A stretch of DNA of 64,000 nucleotides, from NCBI GenBank assembly GCA_963678705.1, contig OY783215.1, forward strand, positions 11,699,740 through 11,763,739, written 5' to 3'. The DNA is from Panorpa germanica (Eukaryota; Arthropoda; Insecta; Mecoptera; Panorpidae). Every line of letters begins with the position of its first letter. Positions within the stretch are counted from its first letter, which is position 1. The position numbers and the translations under genes are program-made. Shown here one piece after another: positions 1-11,300 of the stretch. Below the pieces are notes generated by a model. The model saw only the letters and a list, made by a program, of their open reading frames with translations. It was not told the DNA's origin and made no database searches.

Positions 1-2486
1 ATGGATTTCACTGACTAAATATTTACTATAATAGTTATAGAGATTTATTGACATTGGCAATTACCTTCATATAAATTGCGAATACTATTTCCCGTTATAA
101 CAGTTTAAATATTATGCAAATGTAATACATTCAGTCAATCGTCTGTAACATTATTGTTTTGTATGTTAACCTAAACGTAACATTGTACTTCGCCTGGATC
201 AGTCAGGCATACCAATACCAAAAGATTAGGTTTTGCATATTGTGACAGCTTAGATGTATTAGTAGGTAAATGAAAATTAGTGGTTAAATTAAATTACAAA
301 ATTGAATCATGGTCTGTTTATTTTAAATTAAAAAGGCATATTGCAGGGTTTTTTTTAATATCTCACCATGCAAATGTATATTGTTTGTGCATAACCATTT
401 GCGTAATAAAGTGAACTCTTTATAAATTCGATTTGAAAAGAGCGGGATTCAATCACTGATTCACAACCTGCTCAGCGTGAATCAAACGAGATAGTCTTCC
501 AGATAGTAAAATATAACCTGCTACATATCTTTATGTCTTATTATACTTATGTATATAACATCGCTATAATCGAAATGATTTTTTTGCGTTACACATTTTC
601 CATTAACCTAGAAATGTGCACTATGTTAAGTGAAAATGACATGGCGTTCGTTTATGCCATTCAACGATATAACAAACACAAAGAAAGACAAACTTCATTT
701 TTTAGTATATGAGTTGATCAAATACTAAGTATAAGCAGTGGCAATTGTTTCTTAAAATATTATTAACTTATTTGTTTGTTGTGCATATTGATGTAGAGTT
801 ATGGCCTTAAAATATTTAACCATAAATATGATATGATGAATAATTTGTGATTTATTGATTATTATTTCTTTGTCTTAAACAAAGGTCATTTGTATTACGC
901 TACACATACAGACACGTGCAGTATACAAACATTCTTCTGTTTACTGATCAAAATAAAATGCGAGAATAATGATAATGTAATATGTATGTATGACATATGT
1001 AAATATTTTTTATAATTAGCCGCTAGAAACATGTACTTGTTATATATTTAATGTAATAGAAATTTCTGTTTACACAACTTTTTTATCTTAATATAATGTC
1101 CAGAACTCTATTTATTATCATTGAGATCATAATTAACCTTTTTGGATTATTACTGTCATGTATTTTTAGCTTAAAGTGAAACGACACTTGGCCACTTTTT
1201 CTCGCGAAATATAGATGGCGATACTATACAGTATGTTAAATATTATCAAAAAAGACATGTTTTTTATGTTTAAATCGTTTTATGTAAGTGCAATTAGTTA
1301 GATGAATAATGTATCTACATTTTAAGCTTTCTTCCACTGACTTTTAATGAGTTGGAACCGCAAAAATAAGTTTTGAAAATGAATATTGCTATATTTTCTA
1401 GTTAAATTCCAATTTTTAAATGACTGGTAACATTTCTAAGGGTTTGTCATAAATTTTATAACCTTTATTTATGATTGTGCAGAGAAAATATAAAATGGTG
1501 ACAGTACATAAACTAAAAAAAAAAATAATATCTGGTCGTAATTATTCCATCGAAATCAATTGTATCGTCATAATTGCTTCAGCGAAATCAATTATATCCA
1601 ATAACAATTGACAATGACGAAAATCAATTGTATCCAGTCACCATCCAATTAAATTGTGTGACATAATTTATTGATGATCACTTATTATTAAGTTAGTAAC
1701 GAACGCATGGCTTCGAATGTGGGTTATTCTAAATACCTCTCGTTATTGTTTGATTTTATTTCCATTTAATGGAATGGCACAACAGAATAGAGTTTAACAT
1801 ACATTTCAACTGCTTCCGAATTGTTAATTAATCATTTTCTTAAAAAAGTCTGAACGAAGAAACACCATTTCACATTTGTTAGTTTTTTTCTTGTCTTTAT
1901 GTTTGTCATGAGTAAAATGTTATTTAAATTAATGAGTTAAAAACTAATTAAATAACTTTAACATCTTTCTAGTTGATAATAGACAATTACCAAGTATAAA
2001 TCTATCGAATATTTAATTAAATGAATATATAAATAATTATAATTAAATATGTCATTAAAATCAATAAAGAAAATTAAAATTAATGAACTCTTTTAAGTAA
2101 ATAAATAAATGTGTTAAGTAAATAATATTTAGTGTGTGTTTTGAAATATCTGTGCAATGTCAATAAGCTTAAACGAAATGACGATAGTAGTTTCGGGAAC
2201 GAGATTCAAAAGCAAATCCGGGTCTAAATCTTTGGATGCTAGCAGGCAACAGGCAAGTGAACAAAAAAGTAAAAACATTTCAGTGAGGCCCTCTACTTTG
2301 TTAAGTATTAAACATAAGACAAATTTTCGGAATTCCTTGGAAATTTTTAAAGATCGAATCATGAAACTTGGTACTATAATTTGTTGGAATACATAAGTGT
2401 CTATAATTCATAATTATTACTAAGAAGATATTTAGAACATCGTGGAATAACGAATAACTCAACGTACTCAATCTCAAAGTTACATC
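1..2486. other. AT-rich 5' flank of UBE2W, no gene seen
   Basis: No frame here looks coding; stops are dense in all frames. At 1549-1641 a 'gaaatcaatt' word recurs three times at about 35-45 bp spacing, and the last copy runs into 'tcaattgtatccagtcac', an 18-mer that reappears exactly at 58431-58448, which suggests a dispersed repeat. The word 'tagatggcg' at about 1212 is common at insect MITE edges. The UBE2W promoter and 5' UTR presumably lie towards the right end, but I could not place a start site. Confidence 0.5.
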
Positions 2487-2510
2487 ATGTCTAAATTCAG
2501 TATTATGTGT
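2487..2510 (+). CDS. UBE2W: UBE2W exon 1 (tentative start exon)
   Basis: Short candidate first coding exon: ATG at 2487 with A at -3, eight codons, then the strong donor 'gtaagt' at 2511. It joins in phase 0 to the exon at 2806 across a 295-bp intron. UBE2W proteins normally have about five residues before the 'RLQKEL' motif, so an exon of this size fits. The N terminus is poorly conserved, so homology cannot confirm it; a different first exon further upstream is possible. Confidence 0.4.
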
Positions 2511-5179
2511 GTAAGTCTGTCTACGTTTATATTTCAAGTTAAATATAATACTAAAATAAAGATATTCAATAATACATCTTTGTTTAATAAAATCAACCTA
2601 ATTCTAATTCAAAATGCCAAATTCAAAATTCTTGAAAATTTGAAGGTTAAGTAATTTTTCATTTTGACGTTTAAAAAAAAAATTAAAGCTAACATTAGGT
2701 TTGACCTAATTCATAATACGCTATTGTAATTTTAATCTGAAATACAGTTACAATTAAATCATTTATACATTCAGATAATTAATTTACATATTTTTCTATT
2801 TTCAGAGAAGATTACAAAAGGAATTGATGTCCCTGGTGCGGGAGCCACCTCCAGGTGTTACAGTGGATGGTGAACATGCCAGTCAAAATTTACAACAGTG
2901 AGTTGTTTTAATTGTCTTAGTCTAAACTGTATTCCTCTTTAAAGCATCAAGTAGGAAGTTATCCAATAATGGAATCAAGCTTTTCGACATATGAGAAGCA
3001 ATATAGTTAAATGCAGTCTTATTGTTTATGATTTATAATTTGTGTTAAAAATTATTTTGTAAGTATGTTATTGTTGGTTACTTTGTTGTTTTTTCTTGGA
3101 TCACCCCTTACTAGGCACCAATTGGTTAATTATTGATATAACTATTTTAGTTTAATCATTTTAAAGTTTTCAAATCACAATAAAGGTTTCTTTTAAAATA
3201 CAGCTTTTGGAAACTGTTATAAGTTTAAATATTATATAGGTTTACGCACTTGCTTTTATGATCAATATTTAAATAAAATAAATAAATGTGTTTCAGATGG
3301 ATAGTAAATATGGATGGCGTGTCAGGGACCTTGTATGAGGGCGAGCATTTTCAATTACAATTTAAATTTACGAATAAATATCCATTCGACTCTCCTGAGG
3401 TAAGAAATAAATCGTTACGCATCAAAAAACAAATATTTATTGGGTCTGAATTATAGACTATTGATAGAAATTAATTAATTGTTTGGACACTAAAACTAGT
3501 GACTTATATTTTGATCGGTCCGATTGCGTAATTAAATGTTAATAAACATAATCAAATACTTTAAAGCTCTATTCCCAGCTACTGAGTTTATGTTTTAATG
3601 TTGATATTGCAGACTGTATATTATTGACGTTTTTTTAACCTTAAGCATAACTTTTGGTTATTTTATATATTTGTTGATGTAATTATCATATGGCAGATTT
3701 CTAAATCATCGGTTTTTATGCCATTTTCTTTTGTTTTGTATATGTTTTACATTTTATGTATGTTATTCACGTATCTGATACTGTTTTATGCGTATGAGTT
3801 GATATGAATACCGTTTTATAGCATTTTGAAGTGTTATTGCATGTCGTTCCGTAACACAATTCTATAAAATATAAATACAGTTTACATGCTCAATTATCTA
3901 CACCTATTTTAAGTGTTAATTATAGTATCATGTAATCTCTCATCCTGTAAAATCGTATGACAATCATTTGGTATGTACTCATAAATAATATTAACATATT
4001 ATATTTTTAGGTAACATTTATTGGACAAAACATTCCGATACATCCTCATGTATACTCCAACGGACATATATGTCTCTCCATTTTAACAGATGACTGGTCT
4101 CCAGCCTTATCAGTACAGGCTGTATGTCTAAGCATTGCTAGCATGCTTAGTTCCTGTAAGGAAAAGAAAAGACCCCCAGATAACTCATTTTATGTCAAAA
4201 CTTGTAATAAAAATCCTAAGAAAACGAAATGGTGGTATCATGGTAAGTAAACAAAAGTACAAAATATTAGTTCAATTATGCAGTTATTTGGTTTGATGAA
4301 TAATTGAGGGAAACTTCTTTTAGAAATGAAATAAACATCCATTTTTTAAGCTGTTGTTCGAAAAATTAATCTATTTTCTGTTTTTAATCTCCTATATAAC
4401 AAATTATTGAGTTTGAGAATATATAATAATCCCTTTAAGAATTTAATGGTAACTACTTTATTTAATTGTTTTCAGCTGTTAGGAAAGCCAATTCATACAT
4501 AAATAAATGTATGTGGTTGTATACATTTTTAATAATATTTATTATTTTTATTTCATACATTATATCAAACCACAAAACTCAGAATAAATAAATTTATTGT
4601 AATGCATGAATAGTCAATAAAATTGTGCTCTAAGTAAAAATATTTGATGTTATTATTTGAAATTATCAAAATAATATTTCTGCTAGTAATAACACAAGTA
4701 ATATTCATGTAGCAGTTGCGTTTACTTTGACTTTTACATAACTGTTTAGTAGATGGTTATTTCAATTTTTTTAATGTTTTTTTTTAAGTGTAAGTTTAAA
4801 CAATAAATATATTAAATATTCAAGAGATTCAATTATTAAATATTGAGAGAAAAATATCTTAAATAAAAATGTAATAATAAGTATTTAATTATTATTAAAA
4901 GTTTCCATTCATGAAATTATTTAATTAGAGGATGTTTCTATATTACAAGTTAATTTGTTTTAAAATCTATTATTAAGTTTTTATTTGTATTCTATATTAA
5001 TGTTTCAATTCTATTTAACAGTTAAACAATTAATCACACATGTTAACAATTATTGTTTTTATAGACACTCGTAAAAAATAACTTTAAAATTGTCAATAAT
5101 GATTGTAATATAAATTTTTATTTGTAGTAATATATTCTAATTTTTTTTTTTTTTGTAATTTTCAGACGACTCTGTATAA
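2487..5179 (+). CDS. UBE2W: Ubiquitin-conjugating enzyme E2 W, 5 exons
   Basis: E2 that accepts ubiquitin from E1 and, in characterised homologues, places it on the alpha-amino group of disordered substrate N termini. Joining 2487-2510, 2806-2897, 3297-3399, 4011-4242 and 5166-5179 gives 154 residues; human UBE2W has 151. All introns are GT-AG and phases agree. The UBC fold is intact: '[10 protein letters not shown]', 'YPFDSPE', the active site '[10 protein letters not shown]' (Cys94 in this numbering) and the tail '[12 protein letters not shown]'. The usual E2 HPN motif reads H-P-H (84-86), as in other UBE2W proteins. Exons 2-5 are certain by similarity. Exon 1 is the weak part: it was chosen for its open frame, matching phase and a good donor. 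The gene converges on RNF144, and a satellite array lies between them. Confidence 0.93.
2806..2897 (+). CDS. UBE2W: UBE2W exon 2
   Basis: The acceptor is 'tctattttcag' and the donor 'gtgagt' at 2898. It encodes '[20 protein letters not shown]' and ends two bases into a Gln codon completed by exon 3. This is helix 1 and the first strand of the UBC fold. An acceptor two bases later ('agag') would break the frame and is rejected. Confidence 0.92.
3297..3399 (+). CDS. UBE2W: UBE2W exon 3
   Basis: The acceptor 'gtgtttcag' ends at 3296 and the donor is 'gtaaga' at 3400. The exon completes the split Gln and encodes '[15 protein letters not shown]' through 'YPFDSPE', the beta-sheet core of the UBC domain. 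It ends on a codon boundary. Confidence 0.95.
4011..4242 (+). CDS. UBE2W: UBE2W exon 4 (active site)
   Basis: The acceptor 'atatttttag' ends at 4010 and the donor is 'gtaagt' at 4243. It carries the catalytic segment with H-P-H, '[10 protein letters not shown]', the conserved '[10 protein letters not shown]' loop and '[20 protein letters not shown]'. It ends one base into an Asp codon. Confidence 0.96.
5166..5179 (+). CDS. UBE2W: UBE2W exon 5 (last four codons and stop)
   Basis: A poly-T tract and 'ttttcag' end at 5165. The first two bases complete the split Asp, then D-S-V and TAA follow. The short acidic tail after 'WWYH' is where the human protein also ends, so this small exon is well supported despite encoding only four residues. 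Confidence 0.85.
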
Positions 5180-8100
5180 CATTCACTGGAACGACCAATT
5201 AAGCAATTTCGAGAAAAAGGAGTTGAATGAATGTTTTTATGTTTAAAATCTAAAAGCAAAAGGTATGAGTGACATGTTTGTTAGTGAACTTGTTTTCAAC
5301 TTTATATAAAAAAATTAAAAAAATATTATCTAAAAATGTGCTATATATGTTATTTTAAAGATATTATATATACAGAATTGGTATATTGGTGAGATTAGAT
5401 GTAGAAATTTGTCCTTGGATTCAATTCGATTTGGAACAAGAATTCACATTCTTTCTGTTTAATTGTATAAACAGAATATATCTTGTATATTGAATATTAC
5501 TTTTTATAGTAACTTGGTTATTTTTTTTAAATAAAAATATTGACCCTTATGGTTTGTAATTTAATGTATTTACAAATATGAAAATTTGTACATTTTTGTA
5601 GTAGTCACTAAATAGGAGTACTAAATCATTTTTTATTTCTAAATAGTTTAATAAAGAACCGTAACATTTAGCAGATTGCTGTCATAAGGAAGTTAGTTAC
5701 TTATTTGAAATTTTTGAAATATATTATATATTGAAGAACATATTTCTTTCAACAGAGAAAAGAATTATCTTTCAAATATTTTTTAGTTAGACCTATTTAT
5801 GTTTATTTATAGTCACCATTATGTCCGTATTCAATTCCCTTTTCAATAAATTAGCAACTGACACATTAAGGTAAAATGGATTATTAAAAGCGAAAGTAAA
5901 TTCTGAATCTAAAACGCTACTAGTAAAATAGAGAAAAAATCTCTACTTATATTTACGCGTTCTTAAATATTTCAAAAAGAATTTGCTATTGCTATTGCTA
6001 TTAATAATTCGAACCGTAACAAGTTTTATTGCATAGAGCATCAAATATAATCTTCAACTTTTTATTAAAAGGTATAGATTTTATTTTTATAAATTATTTA
6101 ACATTTACCTGTGACTTTTACCCGTAAAGTAAAAATTTCTTAACTAGATCAGTGAATCTTTGCACTTTGTATTGAATTCCATACATGCATCATAATTTTA
6201 GACAATTATGCGAGACAGTGGGTGTAAGCATTGATGCTTGACACTGACTGACGTGTCTTCGTGAGGTCATCGGTGATAGGACTCACCGATTGATTTTGTT
6301 ATTATATCTTTTATTTTACGGGTAATTGATAACAATGATAATAATATAATTGAAATAAATCAATTATTTGTAAATATTTTATCATAGTTTTTTGATTTAA
6401 CTTAAATATGTTAAATTTCATTATCTTATAAAGAAAGTATCGAAATAAAGTTGGACAGATAAAAATAGTTCGTTTTACACTAGCATATAATTTAATTATT
6501 AATCTAAAAAAAAACACCTATTACAAATTATAATAATCTCTGAAATATAACAAGCTTATTTTACTCTTAGTAAATATTTACAAAATTCTATGACGTGTAA
6601 ACATTTTACATAACAGTATATAACGTAAAGTAGCTTTGAATCGATGATTTGTTTAAGTATTGTATCGCAGTTTTAGAAGCCCCAATTTAAATAAATAATA
6701 AATTCTTCATTGAATTATTGAAATAAAATCAATTTCTTACATAAAAGTAGCGCTTACAATAATTTTATTGTGTAAAATTGTATAATCAAAAGCTTTTTAC
6801 TTTTATTTCTTACCAAAACAGATTATCATGCTTAAATTATTGCCTTCTTATATTACTGTGAAAAAACATTTATTAGAATTCAGTTATCCTAAAAGATTGT
6901 TTGCTTTTACTATTTATGTTTTGGTTTAAATATACTCGTATATGTAATAATACCATGAAGATGTTTGATGGAGTAAAATGAGCCTCTATGCGACAATATT
7001 TCAACAGTAAAGATCAAGCAAGTACATTGTATCATCCATTAGGTAGACATGTTAATTTATATTTTAGACAAATAAATTAGTCTATACAATAAATTCGACA
7101 TTACGTTTATTTAATGTTTTATTTCTTCCATTTGTTCAATTTTGCTCAGAGCTATGTAATGTTTAAAAGTTTTATTGTTTTGTAGATTAGTTCTATTTCT
7201 TTTTAATTTATTTATGTAAGTGTATATTTAAAATAATTATTTGTATTAATAAATATTTGCAAATTATAGTGAATAAAGAAGCAATACATCTTTATATAAT
7301 TAATACTAACAAATAATTAGAACCAACAAAAATTACTAACTGTTCTTAAAATGACCATTCCACAGGTTCTAGTAGAGAATAAATGATCCTGAAATATAAA
7401 CGAAGTAAATCTTCTTACTAATATTAGGTTTAAATGTAAATCCGTGTGTTAAAAATATTATTTACATGAACTTAAAAATATAAGTACGACATTTTTAGAA
7501 ACTCAAATTTGTTGATTATTGTTATCAACCAAAATTAGTTTGACTTTCAATTCGTTTGTAAGTTTTTACAAACGTACAATATATTTGTACAGTTTTGTTA
7601 TCAGTGTTATTATTGTTATTAATATTTGTAATTATTTTTTGTATGTTATAATTTTATAATTATATACATATTTGTTAGATTTTAAGTTTGATTGTCAAAT
7701 TGAGGCCTTAGGAGTGAGTTAAATAAAATGTTTTGTTACACTTACCTATTATATTACAAACTATTGTTAAAATTGTGCTTAGATACGAAACTTTTATTAT
7801 AAAGTCATGCTAAACAACATATTTTAATGAAATAAAATCATTTTAATGGAACAAATCTGTTTCTTTCCCAAAATATATTTTTTATTAATTATTTGAATAG
7901 GTTTGCGTATAAAGAATCCAAATCGTTGATAAAGATTACTTTAAATATTTAGTGCTACTAAACAAACCTTTACTTGTGATTGTATTTAATGCAGAGTACT
8001 CAAATGCAAAGCTTTTTAAATGTTTTACAATAGATAGTTGTACTTTGTCCATTATTTATTATATCTCTAATAATTAGTTGCAAGACATTAATTAGTTTTG

Positions 8101-8228
8101 CTAATGTAGCAGTTATACAAGTAGTGATTTAAAAATATAAACATAAAATGCGACATCTATTGGACAGTAGATATAACCGTTAAAGTTAAACATTTCCTTC
8201 ATAGATAGCACTACCAGTTTATAAATTA
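5180..8228. other. UBE2W 3' UTR and AT-rich intergenic DNA
   Basis: The first few hundred bases are the probable UBE2W 3' UTR. Beyond about 5.7 kb I see no coding signal in either strand. A small hairpin 'gtttgtaagtttttacaaac' is at about 7553-7572. No recognisable transposon ends were found. Confidence 0.4.
5530..5535 (+). terminator. Candidate UBE2W poly(A) signal
   Basis: AATAAA lies 350 bp after the UBE2W stop in a plausible 3' UTR; a second AATAAA is at 5650-5655. In such AT-rich DNA the hexamer is common, so neither is certain. Confidence 0.35.
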
Positions 8229-8298
8229 CAACGCCTGATCAGCATGCCACATTATATACACTCAATTGTATAAATAGTTGCATGCTGACCAGGCGTTG
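8229..8298. repeat. Hairpin (19-bp inverted repeat, one mismatch)
   Basis: 'caacgcctgatcagcatgc' at 8229-8247 is matched in reverse complement by 8280-8298 with a single mismatch, around a 32-bp AT-rich loop. It lies 60 bp before the satellite array. It could be a short MITE or a structural element; no gene is attached. Confidence 0.8.
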
Positions 8299-8360
8299 AA
8301 AATAAGATTATTAGCAATAATAATATGGAAAATACTAAGCCTAAGACCTTATTTCACTTA

Positions 8361-11300
8361 AAGAAATGGAGATAAACCTATTTTTGCTCAAATTAGAAAT
8401 ATAACATTTTTATCAATTTTAAGAAGTGTATCTTCTTACATTTGAAGACATGAAGACATAAAATTCTATTTTTGCGTAAATTAGAAATACACTTTTTTTT
8501 ATCAATTTTAACAAGAGTTCTTCAAATCTATTTCTTCTAACATCCGAAGAAATGGAGAAAATCCTATTTTTGCTAAAATTAGAAATATTCAATTTTTATC
8601 AATTTTAACAAGAGTATAACCTTCTTACATCTGAAGAAATGGATAAAACTCTATTTTTGCTAAAATTAGAAATATTCAATTTTTATCAATTTTAACAAGA
8701 GTATAACCTTCTTACATCTGAAGAAATGGAGAAAATTCTATTTTTGCTAAAATTAGAAATATTCAATTTTTTTCAATTTTAAGAAGAGTATAACCTTCTT
8801 ACATCTGAAGAAATGGAGAAAATTCTATTTTTGCTAAAATTAGAAATATTCAATTTTTTTCAATTTTAAGAAGAGTATAACCTTCTTACATCTGAAGAAA
8901 TGGAGAAAATTCTATTTTTGCTAAAATTAGAAATATTCAATTTTTATCAATTTTAACAAGAGTATAACCTTCTTACATCTGAAGAAATGGAGAAAATTCT
9001 ATTTTTGCTAAAATTAGAAATATTCAATTTTTATCAATTTTAACAAGAGTATTCTACATCTGAAGAAATGAATAAAATCCTATTTTTGCTAAAATGAGAA
9101 ATATTCAATTTTTATCAATTTTAACAAGAGTATAACCTTCTTACATCTGAAGAAATGGAGAAAATTCTATTTTTGCTAAAATTAGAAATATTCAATTTTT
9201 ATCAATTTTAACAAGAGTATAACCTTCTTACATTTCAAGAAATGGAGAAAATCCTATTTTTGCTAAAATTAGAAATATTCAATTTTTATCAATTTTAACA
9301 AGAGTATAACCTTCTTACATTCGAAGAAATAGAAAAAATCCTATTTTTGCTAAAATTAGAAATATTCAATTTTTATCAATTTAAACAAGAGTATAACCTT
9401 CTTACATTTGAAGAAATGGAGAAAATTCTATATTTGCTAAAATTAGAAATATTCAATTTTTATCAATTTTAACAAGAGTATAACCTTCTTACATTTCAAG
9501 AAATGGAGAAAATCCTATTTTTGCTAAAATGAGAAATATTCAATTTTTATCAATTTTAACAAGAGTATAACCTTCTTACATCTGAAGAAATAGAGAAAAT
9601 TCTATTTTTGCTAAAATTAGAAATATTCAATTTTTATCAATTTTAACAAGAGTATAACCTTCTTACATTTCAAGAAATGGAGAAAATCCTATTTTTGCTA
9701 AAATTAGAAATATTCAATTTTAACAATTTTAACCTTCTTACATTTGAAGAAATGGATAAAATTCTATTTTTGCTAAAATTATCAATATTTAACTTTTATC
9801 AATTTTAACAAGAGATTTTATAACCTTCTTACATTCGAAGAATTGGAGAAAATCCTATTTTTGCTAAAATTAGAAATATTACATTTTTATCAATTTTAAC
9901 AAAAGTATAATCTTCTTACATTTGAAGAAATGGAGAAAATCCTATTTTTGCTAAAATTAGAAATATTCAATTTTTATCAATTTTAACAAGAGTATAACCT
10001 TCTTACATTTGAAGAATTGGAGAAAATCCTATTTTTGCTAAAGTTAGAAATATTCAATTTTTATCAATTTTAACAAGAGTATAACCTTGTTACATTTGAA
10101 GAAATGGAGAAAATTCTATTTTTGCTAAAATTAGAAATATTCAATTTTTATCAATTTTAACAAGAGATAACCTTCTTACATTTGAAGAAATGGAGAAAAT
10201 CCTATTTTTGCTAAAATTAGAAATATTCAATTTTTATCAATTTTAACAAGAGTATATATAACCTTCTTACATTTGAAGAATTGGAGAAAATCCTATTTTT
10301 GCTAAAATTAGAAATATTCAATTTTTATCAATTTTAACAAGAGTATAACCTTCTTACATTTGAAGAAATGGATAAAATTCTATTTTTGCTAAAATTAGAA
10401 ATATTCAATTTTTATCAATTTTAACAAGAGTATAACCTTCTTACATTTGAAGAAATGGAGAAAATCCTATTTTTGCTAAAATTAGAAATATTCAATTGTT
10501 ATCAATTTTAACAAGAGTATAACCTTCTTACATTTGAAGAAATGGAGAAAATCCTATTTTTGCTAAAATTAGAAATATTCAATTTTTATCAATTTTAACA
10601 AGAGTATAACCTTCTTACATTTGAAGAAATGGATAAAATTCTATTTTTGCTAAAATTAGAAATATTCAATTTTTATCAATTTTAACAAGAGTATAACCTT
10701 CTTACATTTGAAGAAATGGAGAAAATCCTATTTTTGCTAAAATTAGAAATATTCAATTTTTATCAATTTTAACAAGAGTATAACCTTCTTACATTTGAAG
10801 AAATGGAGAAAATCCTATTTTTGCTAAAATTAGAAATATTCAATTTTTATCAATTTTAACAAGAGTATAACCTTCTTACATTTGAAGAAATGGATAAAAT
10901 TCTATTTTTGCTAAAATTAGAAATATTCAATTTTTATCAATTTTAACAAGAGTATAACCTTCTTACATTTGAAGAAATGGAGAAAATCCTATTTTTGCTA
11001 AAATTAGAAATATTCAATTTTTATCAATTTTAACAAGAGTATAACCTTCTTACATTTGAAGAAATGGATAAAATTCTATTTTTGCTAAAATTAGAAATAT
11101 TCAATTTTTATCAATTTTAACAAGAGTATAACCTTCTTACATTTGAAGAAATGGATAAAATTCTATTTTTGCTAAAATTAGAAATATTCAATTTTTATCA
11201 ATTTTAACAAGAGTATTATAACCTTCTTACATTTGAAGAAATGGAGAAAATTCTATTTTTGCTAAAATTAGAAATATTCAATTTTTATCAATTTTAACAA

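Noticed and set aside
2157..2396. Open frame of 79 codons upstream of UBE2W
   Set aside because: It overlaps a similar frame on the other strand, has no recognisable similarity, no splice site joining it in phase to UBE2W, and random-looking composition.
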